DNA of 64,000 bases from Streptomyces sp. WM6386. GTDB taxonomy: Bacteria > Actinomycetota > Actinomycetes > Streptomycetales > Streptomycetaceae. The DNA lies in NCBI RefSeq assembly GCF_000972385.1, contig NZ_JXTE01000042.1, forward strand, positions 1 to 64,000. Direction: 5' to 3'. Positions 53,778 through 63,257 of this stretch are shown piece by piece (within the stretch, counting starts at the first letter, position 1; each line of letters starts with the position of its first letter). Both the position numbers and the translations under genes were made by a program. Below the pieces are notes generated by a model that worked only from the letters and a program-made list of their open reading frames with translations, did no database searches and was not told the DNA's origin.

Positions 53778-54425
53778 TCAGGTTTTCCGGACCGGCAGGC
53801 CATGCACCAGGACCTCCACGGTGCGGTCGACGAGGTCGACGAGCTCGTCCTGGAAGCCGCTCTCGGCCCAGTACTGGGCGATCTCCCCGAAGCCGCTGAT
53901 GAGGGACATCGTGTAGACCCGTACCTCCAGGGCGTCCTTGTCCCAGCCGGTGCGCTCGGCGACGGCCTCGGCGAGCATGCGGCTGGTGACCGCGATGTGT
54001 TCCCGCATCCGGGACCGCACCGCGGGGACCTGGACCAGGAGATGCGAGCGCATACGGGTGATCTCGGGTTCCCTTTCGAGCCCGAAGGTGATGGCCTTCT
54101 TCATGACGTACCGCATCGAGTCGACCCACGCCTCGTCCGCCGGCCGGTTGCGCAGCTCGTCCAGGATGATCGGGTCGTACTCGTCCGTGAGGACGATGTC
54201 CTCCTTGGTGGGGAAGTAGCGGAAGACCGTGGACGGCGACACCTCGGCGCGCTCGGCGATCTGCTCGACGGTGGTGGCGTCGTAGCCCTGCTCCTTGATC
54301 AGGGCGTACGTCGCGTCGCGGATCGCCGTCCGGGTCTTGATCTTCTTCCGCTCGCGAAGTCCCAGCTGGGGGGCGTCGGTGAGCGGGAGGGAGCGTGCGG
54401 GCGTCATGGGTTCATTGTCGGGCAT
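53778..54425 (-). CDS. TetR-family repressor
   Basis: A 215-residue regulator with the TetR helix-turn-helix (RTAIRDATYALIKEQGYDAT, AEVSPSTVFRYFPTKEDIV) and a ligand-binding half. It lies 3' to the MFS exporter gene and overlaps it by 14 bases, so the pair are co-transcribed from one promoter that carries a palindrome. It probably represses that promoter until the exported drug binds. Confidence 0.88.
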   Translation of the reverse strand: MPDNEPMTPARSLPLTDAPQLGLRERKKIKTRTAIRDATYALIKEQGYDATTVEQIAERAEVSPSTVFRYFPTKEDIVLTDEYDPIILDELRNRPADEAWVDSMRYVMKKAITFGLEREPEITRMRSHLLVQVPAVRSRMREHIAVTSRMLAEAVAERTGWDKDALEVRVYTMSLISGFGEIAQYWAESGFQDELVDLVDRTVEVLVHGLPVRKT

Positions 54426-55965
54426 CGGTCTGCGGGGCCACCATGTCCGGGGTGCCGGCGCTCTCGTCGGCCTCGCGTGTCCCCGGCAGGAACGCCGCCG
54501 CCAGGAGTGCCGCCACCAGGGCGGCGACGCCGCACACCAGCATGACGACGCCCATGCCGTGGACGTAGGCGCTGTTCGCGGAGGCCACCAGGTCCGCCGC
54601 CTTCTCGGGGCTCGCCTTCGCGGCGACGAGGTGCGCCGCGACCACGGACTCCCCGGCGGTGTCGGCCGCCTTCGCCGGCAGCCCGGTGACGTCGAGCCGG
54701 TCCCGGAAGGTGTCGGCCAGCAGGCTGCCGAGCAGGGCGATCCCGATCGCGCCGCCGACCTGGCGCAGCGTCATCAGCAGCCCTGAGCCGCTGCCGGCGC
54801 GGTCGCGGGGCAGGGCGCCGAGGGCTCCGGCCATGGCCGGCATGAGCGAGAAGCCGAAGCCGAGGCCGGTGATGGAGAGCCACAGCGCGGTGAAGCCGTA
54901 GCCGGAGTCGACCGTCGTACGGCTGGCGAGGAGCGCGGCGAAGGACAGCACCACCAGGCCGGCGCTGACCGTGGCGCGGGCTCCGAAGCGGGTGGCGGCC
55001 TGGGGGGCCGTGCGGGAGGCGATCAGGATTCCGCCCATCATCGGCAGCAGCCGTATGCCGGTGCCGAGGGCGTCGTTGCGGAGGACGGCCTGGAGGTAGG
55101 GCGGCAGTACGAACAGGAGGCCGGACAGGACGAACATGACCAGGGTCGCGGCGATCGTGTTGAAGAGGAAGCCGCGCTGGGCGAGCAGGGTCATGTCGAG
55201 CATGGGGCGCTCCACCCGGCGCTCGCGCAGGACCAGCGCGGTGATGAGGGCGACGGCCGCCGTGAGCATGGCCAGGACCAGGGGGTCGGCCCAGCCGCGG
55301 GTGGGTGCCTCGATGATCGCGTAGACCAGGGCGCCGAGGCCGGTGGCGGTGAACGCGGTGGAGAGGGTGTCGACCTTGGGGGAGGCGGGGTCGCGGGTCT
55401 CGGGGAGCAGGAAGACGCAGGCGGCGATGCCGATCGCGGCCATCGGGATGTTGACGAGGAAGACCGAGCCCCACCAGAAGTGGTTGAGCAGCCAGCCGCC
55501 GATGATCGGGCCGAGCGGCAGGCCGAGTGCCGAGGCGGCGGAGACGATGGCGGTGGCCTTGGGCTGCTCCTCGCGGGCGAACAGCGTGGGCAGGACGGAG
55601 AGCGCGAGCGGGGTGACCAGGGCGGCGCCGATGCCCATCAGCGCGCGGGCGGCGATGACCCAGTGCACGTCCCCGGCCAGGGCGCCCACCAGTGAACCGG
55701 CGAGGAAGACGCCGAGCCCGGTGATCAGCATCCGCCGCCGTCCGAAGCGGTCGCCGAGCAGCCCGGCGGGGAGCATCAGCGCCGCGAACACGACCACGTA
55801 CGCGTCCGCCATCCACTGCTGCTGGCCCGTGGAGGCGCCGAGGTCGCCGGCCATGGTCGGCAGCGCCACATTGAGGATCGTCGTGTCGAAGCCGAGAGTC
55901 AGCATGCTCGTCACAAGGGCGGCGAGGGCCCACCAGCGTCGCGGATCTGAAGTGGAAGCGTCCAT
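54412..55965 (-). CDS. MFS drug exporter, DHA2 (14-TMS) type
   Basis: A 517-residue membrane protein with 14 predicted helices. Motif A GDRFGRRRMLITGLGVF and the motif LTLGFDTTILNVALPTM are present, as in QacA/EmrB-type proton antiporters. Likely exports hydrophobic drugs or signals. Its promoter lies just upstream and the TetR gene follows. Confidence 0.9.
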   Translation of the reverse strand: MDASTSDPRRWWALAALVTSMLTLGFDTTILNVALPTMAGDLGASTGQQQWMADAYVVVFAALMLPAGLLGDRFGRRRMLITGLGVFLAGSLVGALAGDVHWVIAARALMGIGAALVTPLALSVLPTLFAREEQPKATAIVSAASALGLPLGPIIGGWLLNHFWWGSVFLVNIPMAAIGIAACVFLLPETRDPASPKVDTLSTAFTATGLGALVYAIIEAPTRGWADPLVLAMLTAAVALITALVLRERRVERPMLDMTLLAQRGFLFNTIAATLVMFVLSGLLFVLPPYLQAVLRNDALGTGIRLLPMMGGILIASRTAPQAATRFGARATVSAGLVVLSFAALLASRTTVDSGYGFTALWLSITGLGFGFSLMPAMAGALGALPRDRAGSGSGLLMTLRQVGGAIGIALLGSLLADTFRDRLDVTGLPAKAADTAGESVVAAHLVAAKASPEKAADLVASANSAYVHGMGVVMLVCGVAALVAALLAAAFLPGTREADESAGTPDMVAPQTDARQ

Positions 55966-55969
55966 GAAA

Positions 55970-56002
55970 TGAGAGTAGCTCTCAAAAGGGAGTTCTTGTC
56001 AA
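55970..56002 (-). promoter_or_regulatory. MFS-TetR promoter and operator
   Basis: On the minus strand TTGACA (56002-55997) is a perfect -35. The operator-like palindrome TGAGAG-CTA-CTCTCA (55984-55970) covers the -10 region; TACTCT ends 6 bases before ATG 55965, giving a leaderless transcript. Spacing is 19 bases to TACTCT or 17 to GCTACT. Confidence 0.65.
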
Positions 56003-56018
56003 TAAAAGAGCCGGTCAA

Positions 56019-56051
56019 CAAAAAAAGGGCCACGGCTCGAAGCCGTGGCCC
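56019..56051 (-). terminator. Intrinsic terminator of the haemolysin III-like gene
   Basis: A perfect 11-bp stem (56041-56051 with 56027-56037, loop CGA) is followed on the minus strand by seven T residues (56026-56020). This is a classical factor-independent terminator, with a U-tract rare in Streptomyces. Confidence 0.88.
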
Positions 56052-56068
56052 TGAAGAGCGGAAGTGCC

Positions 56069-56791
56069 CTACCCGTGCTGGTACGCCACCAGCGAGATCC
56101 CGACGTAGTGGACGACGAACGCCGCCAGCGTGAACGAGTGGAAGACCTCGTGGAAGCCGAAGAAGCGCGGGGAGGGGTCGGGGCGCTTGAGGCCGTAGAT
56201 CACGCCGCCGGCGCTGTAGAGCAGACCGCCGACGATCACCAGGACCAGGACGGCGATGCCGCCGGTGCGCATGAAGTCGGGCAGGAAGAAGACCGCCGCC
56301 CAGCCCATCGCGATATAGCAGGGGGTGTAGAGCCAACGTGGGGCGCCCACCCAGAAGACGCGGAAGGCGATCCCGGCCAGCGCGGCACCCCAGATGCCCC
56401 ACAGCAGCCACTGACCCTTGGCGCCGGGCAGGAGCAGCATGGTCAGCGGGGTGTAGGAGCCCGCGATGATCAGAAAGATGTTGGCGTGATCCAGTCTGCG
56501 CAGGATGCCGTCCATGCGGGGGCTCCAGGTGCCCCGGTGGTACAGGGCGCTCACTCCGAACAGCAGACAGGCCGTCAGGGCGAAGATCCCGCAGGCGATG
56601 CGGCCGCGTGTGGAGTCCGCGAGCGCGGTGAGCACCAGGCCCGCGATGAGCACGGCCGGGAACATTCCGAGATGCAGCCAGCCCCGGAGCTTGGGCTTGA
56701 TCTCTTCAGGCAGCGAGAGCGCCACAGGGTTACGGCCGGCGGCCGGCGAGTCCAGAGGCGCATCGGAGGCGGACGCAGTCATGCGCTCCAT
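56069..56791 (-). CDS. Haemolysin III / PAQR-type membrane protein
   Basis: A 240-residue membrane protein with seven helices of the haemolysin III (YqfA/PAQR) family. Family motifs are visible: SALYHRGTW, RRLDHANIFLIIAGSYTP and FGFHEVFHSF, whose Asp and His residues form a probable zinc site. The enzymatic activity of bacterial members is unknown; a lipid hydrolase function is suspected in eukaryotes. ATG 56791 is used; 56782 is an alternative. Confidence 0.88.
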   Translation of the reverse strand: MERMTASASDAPLDSPAAGRNPVALSLPEEIKPKLRGWLHLGMFPAVLIAGLVLTALADSTRGRIACGIFALTACLLFGVSALYHRGTWSPRMDGILRRLDHANIFLIIAGSYTPLTMLLLPGAKGQWLLWGIWGAALAGIAFRVFWVGAPRWLYTPCYIAMGWAAVFFLPDFMRTGGIAVLVLVIVGGLLYSAGGVIYGLKRPDPSPRFFGFHEVFHSFTLAAFVVHYVGISLVAYQHG

Positions 56792-57113
56792 CGTACCTAC
56801 GGAACCGTAAGTTGCGGATGAGTGCGGGCCCTGAAAGGAGCGGGAGTGGCCATCATCTCACGGGAGTTGACGTCGTGGTGGTGCGGTCAAGGAACCGTCA
56901 AGTGAACCCAAAGTGTGCGGATGGCAACACTCCGACACGTGGCGATCCTCACTCCGCTCAAGTGTGAGGCCTTCTGGACAGATGGGCACTCGAGACGGAT
57001 GATCAGATGAGTGCGGTCGGCACCGGATGAGCGCCAAGGTCACCACCGAGAAGCATCCGGGTCGCAGCCCCCACGGGGCCTCCAAACAAAAAATCCCTCA
57101 TTTAGGAGCAATC
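56792..57113. other. Divergent intergenic region of the pck gene
   Basis: No gene is seen. The left edge has the dyad TACGGAACCGTA (56798-56809), which could be a TetR-type operator for the haemolysin III-like gene. In the middle is the direct repeat GTCAAGGAACC (56886-56896) and GTCAAGTGAACC (56897-56908), whose reverse strand resembles tandem PhoP-type units, weakly. TTGACG (56867-56872) is a -35 candidate. Confidence 0.45.
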
Positions 57114-58955
57114 GTGGCGCGCGACATCGCGGCTCCCCCCGTCATCCCCACCCAGCACAAGGAACTGGTCTCGTGGGTGAACGAGATCGCAGAACTGACG
57201 CAGCCGGACAGCGTGGTCTGGTGTGACGGATCCGAGGCCGAGTACGAGCGCCTGTGCGAGGAGCTCGTCGAAAAGGGCACCTTCAGGAAGCTCGACCCGA
57301 TCAAGCGCCCGAACTCCTACTACGCGGCCTCCGACCCGACCGACGTCGCGCGCGTCGAGGACCGCACCTTCATCTGCTCCGAGAAGGAAGAGGACGCCGG
57401 CCCGACCAACCACTGGAAAGCCCCCGCCGAGATGCGGGACATCTTCCAGGGGGAGAAGGGCGTCTTCCGCGGCTCCATGAAGGGCCGGACGATGTACGTC
57501 GTCCCGTTCTGCATGGGCCCCCTCGGCTCGGACCTCTCCGCCATCGGCGTCGAGATCACCGACTCGGCCTACGTCGCCGTCTCCATGCGCACCATGACCC
57601 GGATGGGGCAGCCGGTCCTGGACGAGCTCGGCTCCGACGGCTTCTTCGTGAAGGCCGTCCACACCCTCGGCGCGCCCCTCGCGGAGGGCGAGACGGACGT
57701 CCCGTGGCCGTGCAACTCCACGAAGTACATCTCGCACTTCCCCGAGAGCCGCGAGATCTGGTCCTACGGCTCCGGCTACGGCGGCAACGCCCTGCTCGGC
57801 AAGAAGTGCTACGCCCTGCGCATCGCGTCGGTGATGGCCCGTGACGAGGGCTGGCTCGCCGAGCACATGCTGATCCTCAAGCTCACGCCCCCGCAGGGCG
57901 AGTCGAAGTACGTCGCCGCCGCCTTCCCGAGCGCCTGCGGCAAGACCAACCTCGCCATGCTGGAACCCACGATCTCCGGCTGGACCGTCGAGACGATCGG
58001 CGACGACATCGCCTGGATGCGGTTCGGCGAGGACGGCCGCCTCTACGCCATCAACCCCGAGGCCGGCTTCTTCGGCGTCGCGCCCGGCACCGGTGAGCAC
58101 ACCAACGCCAACGCGATGAAGACACTGTGGGGCAACTCCGTCTTCACCAACGTGGCGCTCACCGACGACAACGACATCTGGTGGGAGGGCATGACGGAGG
58201 AGACTCCCGCCCACCTCACCGACTGGAAGGGCAACGACTGGACCCCGGAGTCCGCCCGCGAAGCAAATGGATACCGTCCGGCCGCGCACCCCAACGCCCG
58301 CTTCACCACGCCCGCCTCGCAGTGCCCGATCATCGCGCCCGAGTGGGAGAACCCCAAGGGTGTGCCGATCTCCGCGATCCTCTTCGGCGGCCGCCGCGCC
58401 TCCGCCGTACCGCTGGTGACCGAGTCCTTCGACTGGAACCACGGTGTGTTCCTGGGCGCCAACGTGGCCTCCGAGAAGACCGCGGCCGCCGAGGGCAAGG
58501 TCGGCGAGCTGCGCCGCGACCCCTTCGCCATGCTGCCGTTCTGCGGCTACAACATGGGCGACTACATGGGCCACTGGGTCGACGTCGCCAAGGACAGGGA
58601 CCAGGCGAAGCTCCCGAAGATCTACTACGTCAACTGGTTCCGCAAGAACGACGAGGGCAAGTTCGTCTGGCCCGGCTTCGGTGAGAACAGCCGTGTCCTG
58701 AAGTGGATCGTCGAGCGTCTCGACGGCAAGGCCGAGGGCGTCGAGACCCCGATCGGCGTGCTGCCGGCCAAGGGCGCGCTGGACACCAAGGGCCTCGAAC
58801 TCTCCGAGTCCGACCTGGACTTCCTCCTCACCGTCGACAAGGAGGTCTGGCGCGAGGAGGCCGCCCTGGTCCCCGAGCACCTCAACACCTTCGGCGAGCA
58901 CACCCCGAAGGAACTGTGGGACGAGTACCGGGCGCTGGTGCAGCGCCTGGGCTGA
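57114..58955 (+). CDS. pckG: Phosphoenolpyruvate carboxykinase (GTP)
   Basis: Interconverts oxaloacetate and PEP with GTP, the entry to gluconeogenesis. The 613-residue protein has the P-loop [12 protein letters not shown] with the reactive Cys275 and Lys277, metal site [11 protein letters not shown], and the GTP-type motif [13 protein letters not shown]. No ATP-type homology. GTG 57114 has AGGAG 5 bases upstream, whereas the open frame upstream lacks a ribosome site. Expressed alone; a strong T-rich terminator follows. Confidence 0.95.
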   Translation: MARDIAAPPVIPTQHKELVSWVNEIAELTQPDSVVWCDGSEAEYERLCEELVEKGTFRKLDPIKRPNSYYAASDPTDVARVEDRTFICSEKEEDAGPTNHWKAPAEMRDIFQGEKGVFRGSMKGRTMYVVPFCMGPLGSDLSAIGVEITDSAYVAVSMRTMTRMGQPVLDELGSDGFFVKAVHTLGAPLAEGETDVPWPCNSTKYISHFPESREIWSYGSGYGGNALLGKKCYALRIASVMARDEGWLAEHMLILKLTPPQGESKYVAAAFPSACGKTNLAMLEPTISGWTVETIGDDIAWMRFGEDGRLYAINPEAGFFGVAPGTGEHTNANAMKTLWGNSVFTNVALTDDNDIWWEGMTEETPAHLTDWKGNDWTPESAREANGYRPAAHPNARFTTPASQCPIIAPEWENPKGVPISAILFGGRRASAVPLVTESFDWNHGVFLGANVASEKTAAAEGKVGELRRDPFAMLPFCGYNMGDYMGHWVDVAKDRDQAKLPKIYYVNWFRKNDEGKFVWPGFGENSRVLKWIVERLDGKAEGVETPIGVLPAKGALDTKGLELSESDLDFLLTVDKEVWREEAALVPEHLNTFGEHTPKELWDEYRALVQRLG

Positions 58956-59069
58956 GCCCGCGACGAAGAAAGACTCCGCGGCCGGTTCGGGATATGCCCT
59001 GACCAGCGATCGTCACGGCCGGCCGCGGTGTGAGCCGACGAGGTTCCGTACAACGGCGTGCGGGGCTTG

Positions 59070-59131
59070 AGGCCTGTCGTCGGTTTCCCGTCCGCCCCGA
59101 TGGGAGACCGACGACAGGCCTTCGTCTTTTT
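59070..59131 (+). terminator. Intrinsic terminator after pckG
   Basis: A 20-bp stem (59070-59089 with 59102-59121, one G-U pair) has a 12-base loop and is followed by TCTTTTTCCC. Another 10-bp inverted repeat (58976-58985 with 59019-59028) lies before it. Confidence 0.85.
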
Positions 59132-59212
59132 CCCTCATCACCTCTGTGCGGACGGGGATTTCGCGGGACACTCGGGACATCCTGCAACGAACCCCGAAAT
59201 GAGGTGAGCGGG

Positions 59213-60199
59213 GTGCGCACACCGGTCAGCGATCCCTTGAAGGTGGGGCCGTACCGCATCGTCGGACGGCTCGGGTCCGGCGGCATGGGCTGGGTGTATC
59301 TCGGGCGGTCGCCCGCCGGGCGCGAGGTGGCGGTGAAGGTCGTACGCCCCGAGCTGGCGGGCGAACCCGAGTTCCGGGAACGCTTCGCACGCGAGGTGGC
59401 CGCCGCCCGGATCGTCAGCGGCGCGTACACCGCGGCGGTGATCGACGCCGACACGGAGGCCGAACTGCCCTGGCTGGCCACGATGTACGTCCCCGGCCCC
59501 TCGCTCGCCGAGGCGGTCCGCACGGACGGGCCGCTGCCCGAGGACCAGGTACGCCGCCTCGGCGCGTTCCTCGTCGAGGCGCTCCAGGCCGTGCACACGG
59601 CCGGAGTCGTGCACCGCGACCTCAAGCCGTCCAACGTGCTCCTGGCCTCCGACGGGCCGCGCGTCATCGACTTCGGGATCTCCCGCGTCGACGGGGCGCC
59701 CGGCCTCACCAAGGTCGGACTCATCGTCGGCACACCGCCGTTCATGTCGCCGGAGCAGATGAAGGGGGCGCGGGTCGGGCCGGAGAGCGATGTGTTCTCC
59801 CTCGGCGGAGTGCTGGTGTACGCACTGTCGGGCCGCCCGCCGCACGGGACGGGGGACGCCGTGCGCTACCAGGTCGTCTTCGGCGACCCCGACCTCGACG
59901 GCGTACCGCATGCTCTGCGGCCGCTGATCGCGCGCTGCCTCGCCAAGCGGCCCGAGGAACGGCCCCGGCTGGAGGGGCTGCTGACCGAACTGCTGGAGGA
60001 GGCTCCGCAGTCGCCCTCGTGGCCGCCGCCCAAGGTGCGCCGGACCATCGAGATCCGGGTGGGCGAGCTGGCCGCGCGCCGCGCCGCCGGTACGAGCGTG
60101 TCCGTGCCCTCCTGTCTGATGCTGCATGCCCAGGCACTGCTGGACGCGGGACTGACCGACGCGATGGTCGCCCGGGCGGTGGGCCGTGGCACCCTCTGA
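59213..60199 (+). CDS. Serine/threonine protein kinase, soluble
   Basis: A 328-residue Hanks-type kinase: G-loop LGSGGMGWVYLG, Lys42, HRDLKPSN with catalytic Asp136, DFG at 153-155 and GTPPFMSPEQ. There is no transmembrane helix or PASTA domain, so it acts in the cytoplasm. The C-terminal tail (about 280-328) is conserved and has IEIRVGELAARRAAG. GTG 59213 follows AGGTGAGC; GTG 59204 is an alternative. It overlaps the next gene by 14 bases and opens a signalling cluster that ends at the window edge. Confidence 0.9.
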   Translation: MRTPVSDPLKVGPYRIVGRLGSGGMGWVYLGRSPAGREVAVKVVRPELAGEPEFRERFAREVAAARIVSGAYTAAVIDADTEAELPWLATMYVPGPSLAEAVRTDGPLPEDQVRRLGAFLVEALQAVHTAGVVHRDLKPSNVLLASDGPRVIDFGISRVDGAPGLTKVGLIVGTPPFMSPEQMKGARVGPESDVFSLGGVLVYALSGRPPHGTGDAVRYQVVFGDPDLDGVPHALRPLIARCLAKRPEERPRLEGLLTELLEEAPQSPSWPPPKVRRTIEIRVGELAARRAAGTSVSVPSCLMLHAQALLDAGLTDAMVARAVGRGTL

Positions 60200-60641
60200 G
60201 CCCTCGACCGGCCCCGCCCATGAAATCGGCACGCACTGGCGGCAGTTGGTGCGGACCTGGGGTATCGGGCGGAATTTCCACGCCGTGACCGACACCGATT
60301 CCGTGTCCCTGCAATTCGATCTCGAGGAAACGGGACGAACGCTCACGGTCAGATTCATGACCACCAAGCGGCTGCTCGTCGCCTTTGTCACGGACGGGAA
60401 TTTCCTGCGCCATGACCAACTGGCCGTCGCCGCGGCGGCGTCGAACGCATGGAATACCGAACAGTTGAATCCCATGCTCTCCGTGTGGGACGTGCGAGGG
60501 CCGCGGCCCTGTCTCGCAGGGGTGTGCGATCTGCCGCTGACCTGCCGGGTCACCCAAGCGGACTTCGATGCTTTGGCCAGCGATTGGGTGGAACGGGCGC
60601 GGCAGATGTTCACCCGTTGTCATGAGGTGTTCCAGTTGTAG
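60186..60641 (+). CDS. YbjN-like protein
   Basis: A 151-residue soluble protein with the secretion-chaperone-like fold of the YbjN family (VSLQFDLEETGRTLTVRFMT, DGNFLRHDQLAVAAAASNAW, NTEQLNPMLSVW). The family acts as chaperone or regulator with unknown partners. The GTG lies 14 bases before the kinase stop, so the two genes are coupled and probably act together. Confidence 0.72.
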   Translation: MAPSEPSTGPAHEIGTHWRQLVRTWGIGRNFHAVTDTDSVSLQFDLEETGRTLTVRFMTTKRLLVAFVTDGNFLRHDQLAVAAAASNAWNTEQLNPMLSVWDVRGPRPCLAGVCDLPLTCRVTQADFDALASDWVERARQMFTRCHEVFQL

Positions 60642-60732
60642 AAGGGAATGGCGGGAAAGCGTAAAACCCTTTCGGGAACGGGTCCGTTGGCTCCAATATG
60701 AGCGAGGACCGTTTCGGGTCACGGGGGTGTCC

Positions 60733-61674
60733 ATGAGGCGTTCGCTCTGTTTCACCGTGCTTCTTGGGCTGCTCATCGCCCTGGTCTCCGCGGCGCCCAC
60801 GCATGCCGACGAGTCGTGCGACAAAGCCTTCGCGGACCGGCTGCGATGCTGGAACCGGGAGATCGAGAAGCATGCCGTCACGGTCACCGTGGACCAGCAG
60901 CTCCCGTTCGACGGCAGCCAGCGGGGCCGGAGCACCGTCGCCACGGACGTGCTGCGCCACCGCCACAACCTCGAAGTGCGGGTGCCGGACGGGGTGACGA
61001 CCGGCGAGGGCGGGACGGCACTGCTCGTGCTGGCGGGCCACCGGCTCGTCCACCCGAAGGCCCGCATCACCCGCCTGACCCTGTCGGAAGTCACGGAACT
61101 GGAGGGCGTCGGCGCCTGTACCAAGGGGCCCGGGGACCTGTGCGATCTGGTCGGACCCGGCTCCGCCAGGCAGGTGCCCGGCATCGACCTGATCAACGCG
61201 CAGGGCATCGCGGGCCTCCCCGAGTCCGCGTACTCCCTGGCCCCCTCCGAAGGGTCGGGCCCGGGTTACGAGGACTGGCTCCTGATCACCGTCGCCACGC
61301 TCCTCGTCCTCCTCCTCATCGCCTTCTACTTCGCCGTACGTCGCACCCGCACGGCCCCCGCCGCCGGCCCGGCGCCCGCCGCCCGCATGGCCGACGAGCC
61401 CACCCGCGCCCTGCGCACCACCCCCGCCCCCGTCGGCCGCCACCGCTCCGGCACCCCGAACGCCGCCACTCGCCCCGCCGTCGTCCGCACCGACCTGCAC
61501 CCCCAGGGCTACGTCGAAGTCGACCGCGTCCTGTACCGGGCCGTGTGGGCGGATCCCGGGCAGGCGCCGCCCTCGCCCGGCTCGCGCGTCGACGTCACCG
61601 ACGGACCGGAGCCGGACTCCGACGTTCTGCACGCCTTTCCGCCCGCCGCCGGGCGCCACGCCCACGCCCGTTAG
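60733..61674 (+). CDS. Membrane protein with OB-like C-terminal segment
   Basis: A 313-residue protein with a signal peptide (RRSLCFTVLLGLLIALVSA), an external domain of about 150 residues, a membrane helix (about 180-200; LLITVATLLVLLLIAFYFAV), then a Pro/Ala-rich cytoplasmic segment and a basic beta-rich end (VEVDRVLYRAVWADPG). Function unknown. It lies between the kinase/YbjN pair and the vWA gene. GGGGGTGTCC precedes the ATG. Confidence 0.75.
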   Translation: MRRSLCFTVLLGLLIALVSAAPTHADESCDKAFADRLRCWNREIEKHAVTVTVDQQLPFDGSQRGRSTVATDVLRHRHNLEVRVPDGVTTGEGGTALLVLAGHRLVHPKARITRLTLSEVTELEGVGACTKGPGDLCDLVGPGSARQVPGIDLINAQGIAGLPESAYSLAPSEGSGPGYEDWLLITVATLLVLLLIAFYFAVRRTRTAPAAGPAPAARMADEPTRALRTTPAPVGRHRSGTPNAATRPAVVRTDLHPQGYVEVDRVLYRAVWADPGQAPPSPGSRVDVTDGPEPDSDVLHAFPPAAGRHAHAR

Positions 61675-61700
61675 ACGTACCGCTCCACCAGGAGACGCCC

Positions 61701-62462
61701 ATGTCCAGCGAATACCCGCCCACGCTGCCGGCGGAGTACGCCGACATCGAGTTCGAGAACAACGCACAGCGGCTGCCGCTGGTCCTGTGCCTCGACACCT
61801 CCAGCTCCATGGCGGGCCCGCCGATCCAGACGCTCAACAACGCGCTCGTGGAGTGGACGCGTGAACTGCACGACGACGTGGCCCTCAGCTACAGCGTCGA
61901 GGTCGCCGTCGTCACCTTCGGCGGACAGGGGGTCGCCGCCTGGCGGGGTCCGCAACCCCTCGCCCCCGGCGCCCCCGTGAGCCCGTTCGTGCCCGCGCAC
62001 ATGTTCCGCCCGCCGCAGCTCGGCGCCGCGGGCGTGACGCTGATGACGGAGGCCCTGGAGCTGTCGATGCACATCGTCGCCGCCCGCAAGGCCGAACTGC
62101 GCGCCTCCGGACTCCAGTACTACCGCCCGCAGATCTGCCTGGTCACCGACGGCATCCCGACCGACGCCACCGGCCGCCGCACCGACTCCTGGCACCGGCT
62201 GGTCCCGGTGCTCGCCGAGGAACAGCAGGCCCGCCGCTTCAGGCTGTACGCGATCGGCGTCGGCGGCATCACCGACACCGGCGAGCAGGTCCTGCGGGCG
62301 TTCGCCCCGAAGTTCAACGCCACCATCCACGGCTTCCCGTTCCGCGAACTGCTCCAGATGATGTCCGCCAGCGCCAACGCCGAACAGAAGGGCGCGGGCG
62401 ACGAGGTCTTCGAGAAGATCTTCAGCCAGTTCAAGACCCAGCGCCCCGCCTGGGAGAGCTGA
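61701..62462 (+). CDS. vWA-domain protein, TerY-like
   Basis: A 253-residue von Willebrand factor A domain protein with an intact metal site: DTSSSM at Asp32, Ser34, Ser36, and later CLVTDGIPTD. vWA proteins of the TerY group bind divalent metal and scaffold partners. It is 3 bases ahead of a PP2C phosphatase that is followed by a kinase-like gene, which matches the vWA-phosphatase-kinase (TerY-P) triad of tellurite-resistance-type stress systems. GGAGACGCCC precedes the ATG. Confidence 0.87.
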   Translation: MSSEYPPTLPAEYADIEFENNAQRLPLVLCLDTSSSMAGPPIQTLNNALVEWTRELHDDVALSYSVEVAVVTFGGQGVAAWRGPQPLAPGAPVSPFVPAHMFRPPQLGAAGVTLMTEALELSMHIVAARKAELRASGLQYYRPQICLVTDGIPTDATGRRTDSWHRLVPVLAEEQQARRFRLYAIGVGGITDTGEQVLRAFAPKFNATIHGFPFRELLQMMSASANAEQKGAGDEVFEKIFSQFKTQRPAWES

Positions 62463-62465
62463 GCG

Positions 62466-63257
62466 ATGGGCAGGGCCGACTGGCGGATCCACGGCATGAG
62501 CGTCGAGGGCTACCGGCACCGCCGGGACGGTCTGCCCTGCCAGGACGCCTGCGCCCACATCACGGAGGGACCGGTCGCCGTGCTCGCCGTCGCGGACGGC
62601 GCCGGCAGCCGGCCACGCTCCGACGAGGGCTCGCGGCTCGCCGTGGAGCTGGCCGCCGAGCACTTCGTACGACGGGCCGGCGAGGCCGTCCACAGTCCGC
62701 CCGGCAAGGCCGTGCACGACCTGCTCGCGGACGCCTTCCACGAGATCACCATGGCGTTCCTGGACACCACGGGAGCGGCGGCCGCGGACTTCGCCACCAC
62801 CCTCACCGTCGTCGTCCTGGCCCCGGACTGGCTCGGCCATCTCACCGTCGGCGACGGCTTCGTCGTCCTGCGCGCCGGAGCCGAGGACGGCGAACCGCAG
62901 TTCCATGTGCTGCCGCAGGCCGCGGACGCCAGCGAGTACAGCAACGAGACGGTCTTTCTCACCTCGCCCGACGCGGCCCGCTGGATGCGCACCGACTGTG
63001 TGTGCGACCCGGGGATCGACGGCGTCCTGCTCTCCACCGACGGACTCGCCCAGGCCGCGCTCTCCCGCACCGGCGGCGGCACCCCGACCCCCAACGCCTC
63101 CTTCGCGGACGCCGTCTTCCGCTCCCTCGACGGCCCCGGACCGGTGTCCGACTCCGCGCACGACAACCTGGCCGCACTGCTCAGGTCGGACCGGCTGACC
63201 GCGCTCAACGCCGACGACAAGACACTGCTGCGGGCCGTGCGCAAGGCGCGGCCATGA
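62466..63257 (+). CDS. PP2C-family protein phosphatase
   Basis: A 263-residue metal-dependent Ser/Thr phosphatase. The metal motif VADGAGSRPRSDEGS (Asp44) is seen, with the acidic pairs LTVGDGF, LLSTDGLA and SAHDNLAA typical of PP2C. It probably reverses phosphorylation by the kinase of the same triad. ATG 62466 is 3 bases after the vWA stop and the stop overlaps the kinase start by 4 bases (ATGA). Confidence 0.9.
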   Translation: MGRADWRIHGMSVEGYRHRRDGLPCQDACAHITEGPVAVLAVADGAGSRPRSDEGSRLAVELAAEHFVRRAGEAVHSPPGKAVHDLLADAFHEITMAFLDTTGAAAADFATTLTVVVLAPDWLGHLTVGDGFVVLRAGAEDGEPQFHVLPQAADASEYSNETVFLTSPDAARWMRTDCVCDPGIDGVLLSTDGLAQAALSRTGGGTPTPNASFADAVFRSLDGPGPVSDSAHDNLAALLRSDRLTALNADDKTLLRAVRKARP

